From Glaciecola sp038744645 (GTDB lineage Bacteria; Pseudomonadota; Gammaproteobacteria; Enterobacterales; Alteromonadaceae), in contig JBCDMA010000063.1 in assembly GCA_038744645.1 (NCBI GenBank), forward strand, positions 1-15,312: 15,312 nt of DNA. Reading direction: 5' to 3'. The notes under the pieces are model-generated. The model was not told the origin of the DNA. It did not search any database and saw nothing but the letters and a program-made list of their open reading frames with translations. The position numbers and the translations under genes are program-made. Positions 14,476-15,312 of the stretch are shown here, one piece after another (the first letter of the stretch is position 1; each line of letters starts with the position of its first letter).

Positions 14476-15312
14476 ATGTCAGAAGAAACCGCCAAGCTTA
14501 GCATCGGCGACAAAGAGATTGAATTCCCTGTGATGGAGGGGACTGCTGGTCATCCTGTTATCGATGTAAGGTCATTAGGCTCAATTGGTTATTTTACTTT
14601 TGACCCAGGCTTCATGGCTACTGGCTCCTGCGAATCTGAAATAACATATATTGATGGAAATAAAGGCATTCTTTTACACCGTGGATTCTCAATTGAAGAC
14701 CTCGCAAGGGATTCAGACTACTTAGAAGTCTGTTATATGCTTTTACATGGCGACGCGCCAACCTCAGAGGAATATGCTGAATTTAAAGATATTGTTACTC
14801 GCCATACGATGGTGCATGAACAAATCAATATGTTCTTCCATGGCTTTAGAAATGACGCGCACCCAATGGCAATGCTGTGTGGAACTGTAGGCGCATTGTC
14901 GTCGTTTTATCACAGTGATCTTGACGTATCAAACCCAGCTCAACGCATTCGAAGCGCTCATCGATTAATCGCAAAAATGCCAACTCTAATAGCCATGTGC
15001 TATAAGTACAATGTCGGCCAACCTTTTGTTTATCCTCGCAATGATCTCAGTTATGCAGCTAACTTTTTAAATATGATGTTTTCTGTTCCTGCTGAAGACT
15101 ACTACATCAGCCCGGCTGTTGAGCGAGCGATGGACAGAATATTCATTCTACATGCGGATCACGAACAAAACGCAAGCACATCAACCGTTCGTCTTGCTGG
15201 CTCCTCTGGTGCCAACCCGTACGCTTGTATCGCTGCGGGCGTCGCGTCTCTTTGGGGACCTGCGCATGGTGGTGCGAATGAAGCTTGTCTCCGTATGTTG
15301 GAAGAAATTGGT
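14476..15312 (+). CDS. gltA: Type II citrate synthase, 3' end cut by window edge
   Basis: The first 279 codons of a protein normally near 428; the frame is open to the right edge. The enzyme condenses oxaloacetate and acetyl-CoA to citrate. The ATG at 14476 has AGGAGA 7 nt upstream. Conserved blocks include ILHADHEQNASTSTVR (224-239) and WGPAHGGANEA with catalytic His264; the later catalytic His and Asp lie beyond the edge. It is the large hexameric, NADH-regulated type: Arg109, His110, Thr111, Tyr145, Arg163 and Lys167, which form the E. coli NADH site, are all present at the same numbers. Residue 206, a reactive Cys in E. coli, is Ala here. The gene diverges from sdhA, the standard arrangement. 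Confidence 0.98.
   Translation, partial: MSEETAKLSIGDKEIEFPVMEGTAGHPVIDVRSLGSIGYFTFDPGFMATGSCESEITYIDGNKGILLHRGFSIEDLARDSDYLEVCYMLLHGDAPTSEEYAEFKDIVTRHTMVHEQINMFFHGFRNDAHPMAMLCGTVGALSSFYHSDLDVSNPAQRIRSAHRLIAKMPTLIAMCYKYNVGQPFVYPRNDLSYAANFLNMMFSVPAEDYYISPAVERAMDRIFILHADHEQNASTSTVRLAGSSGANPYACIAAGVASLWGPAHGGANEACLRMLEEIG

Overview
The window is a gammaproteobacterial TCA-cycle locus with a starch/malto-oligosaccharide gene pair next to it. SdhA, SdhB, SucC, SucD and GltA align almost residue for residue with the E. coli numbering of their families. The layout, divergent gltA facing sdh-suc, is the classic gammaproteobacterial one. Moderate-to-low GC, a two-lipoyl SucB and a lipoprotein amylase suggest a marine Alteromonadales-like organism; this is an inference from general character, not a database match.

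Layout from right to left. gltA (citrate synthase, + strand) starts at 14476 and runs off the right edge. A 902-bp non-coding stretch (13574-14475) separates it from sdhA; it carries several inverted repeats and no intact gene. On the - strand follow sdhA (11801-13573) and sdhB (11075-11785), closed by a Rho-independent terminator (11008-11034). A separate promoter region then serves sucA (8005-10830), sucB (6514-7995), sucC (5208-6374) and sucD (4336-5208). Two stem-loops lie between sucB and sucC, and a strong terminator (4281-4309) follows sucD. After a regulatory gap comes a two-gene - strand operon: a GH13 alpha-amylase-type lipoprotein (2014-3969) and a GH31 alpha-glucosidase/transglucosylase-type enzyme (1-1994, cut by the left edge).

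Together the central genes encode citrate synthase, the E1 and E2 subunits of 2-oxoglutarate dehydrogenase, succinyl-CoA synthetase and the soluble half of succinate dehydrogenase. The E3 subunit (lpd) is not here, which is usual. The striking absence is sdhC and sdhD, the membrane anchor genes that normally sit directly before sdhA. Their usual place holds no open frame of suitable length on the - strand, although SdhB keeps its quinone-site residues. The anchors are therefore either encoded elsewhere, decayed beyond recognition, or lost to a rearrangement or assembly problem.

Other points of interest are the separation of sdhAB and suc transcription by a terminator plus promoter, the tandem hairpins between sucB and sucC, paired operator-like dyads upstream of gltA, and a LacI-type palindrome over the predicted amylase promoter. 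I see no mobile element, CRISPR array, tRNA or rRNA.
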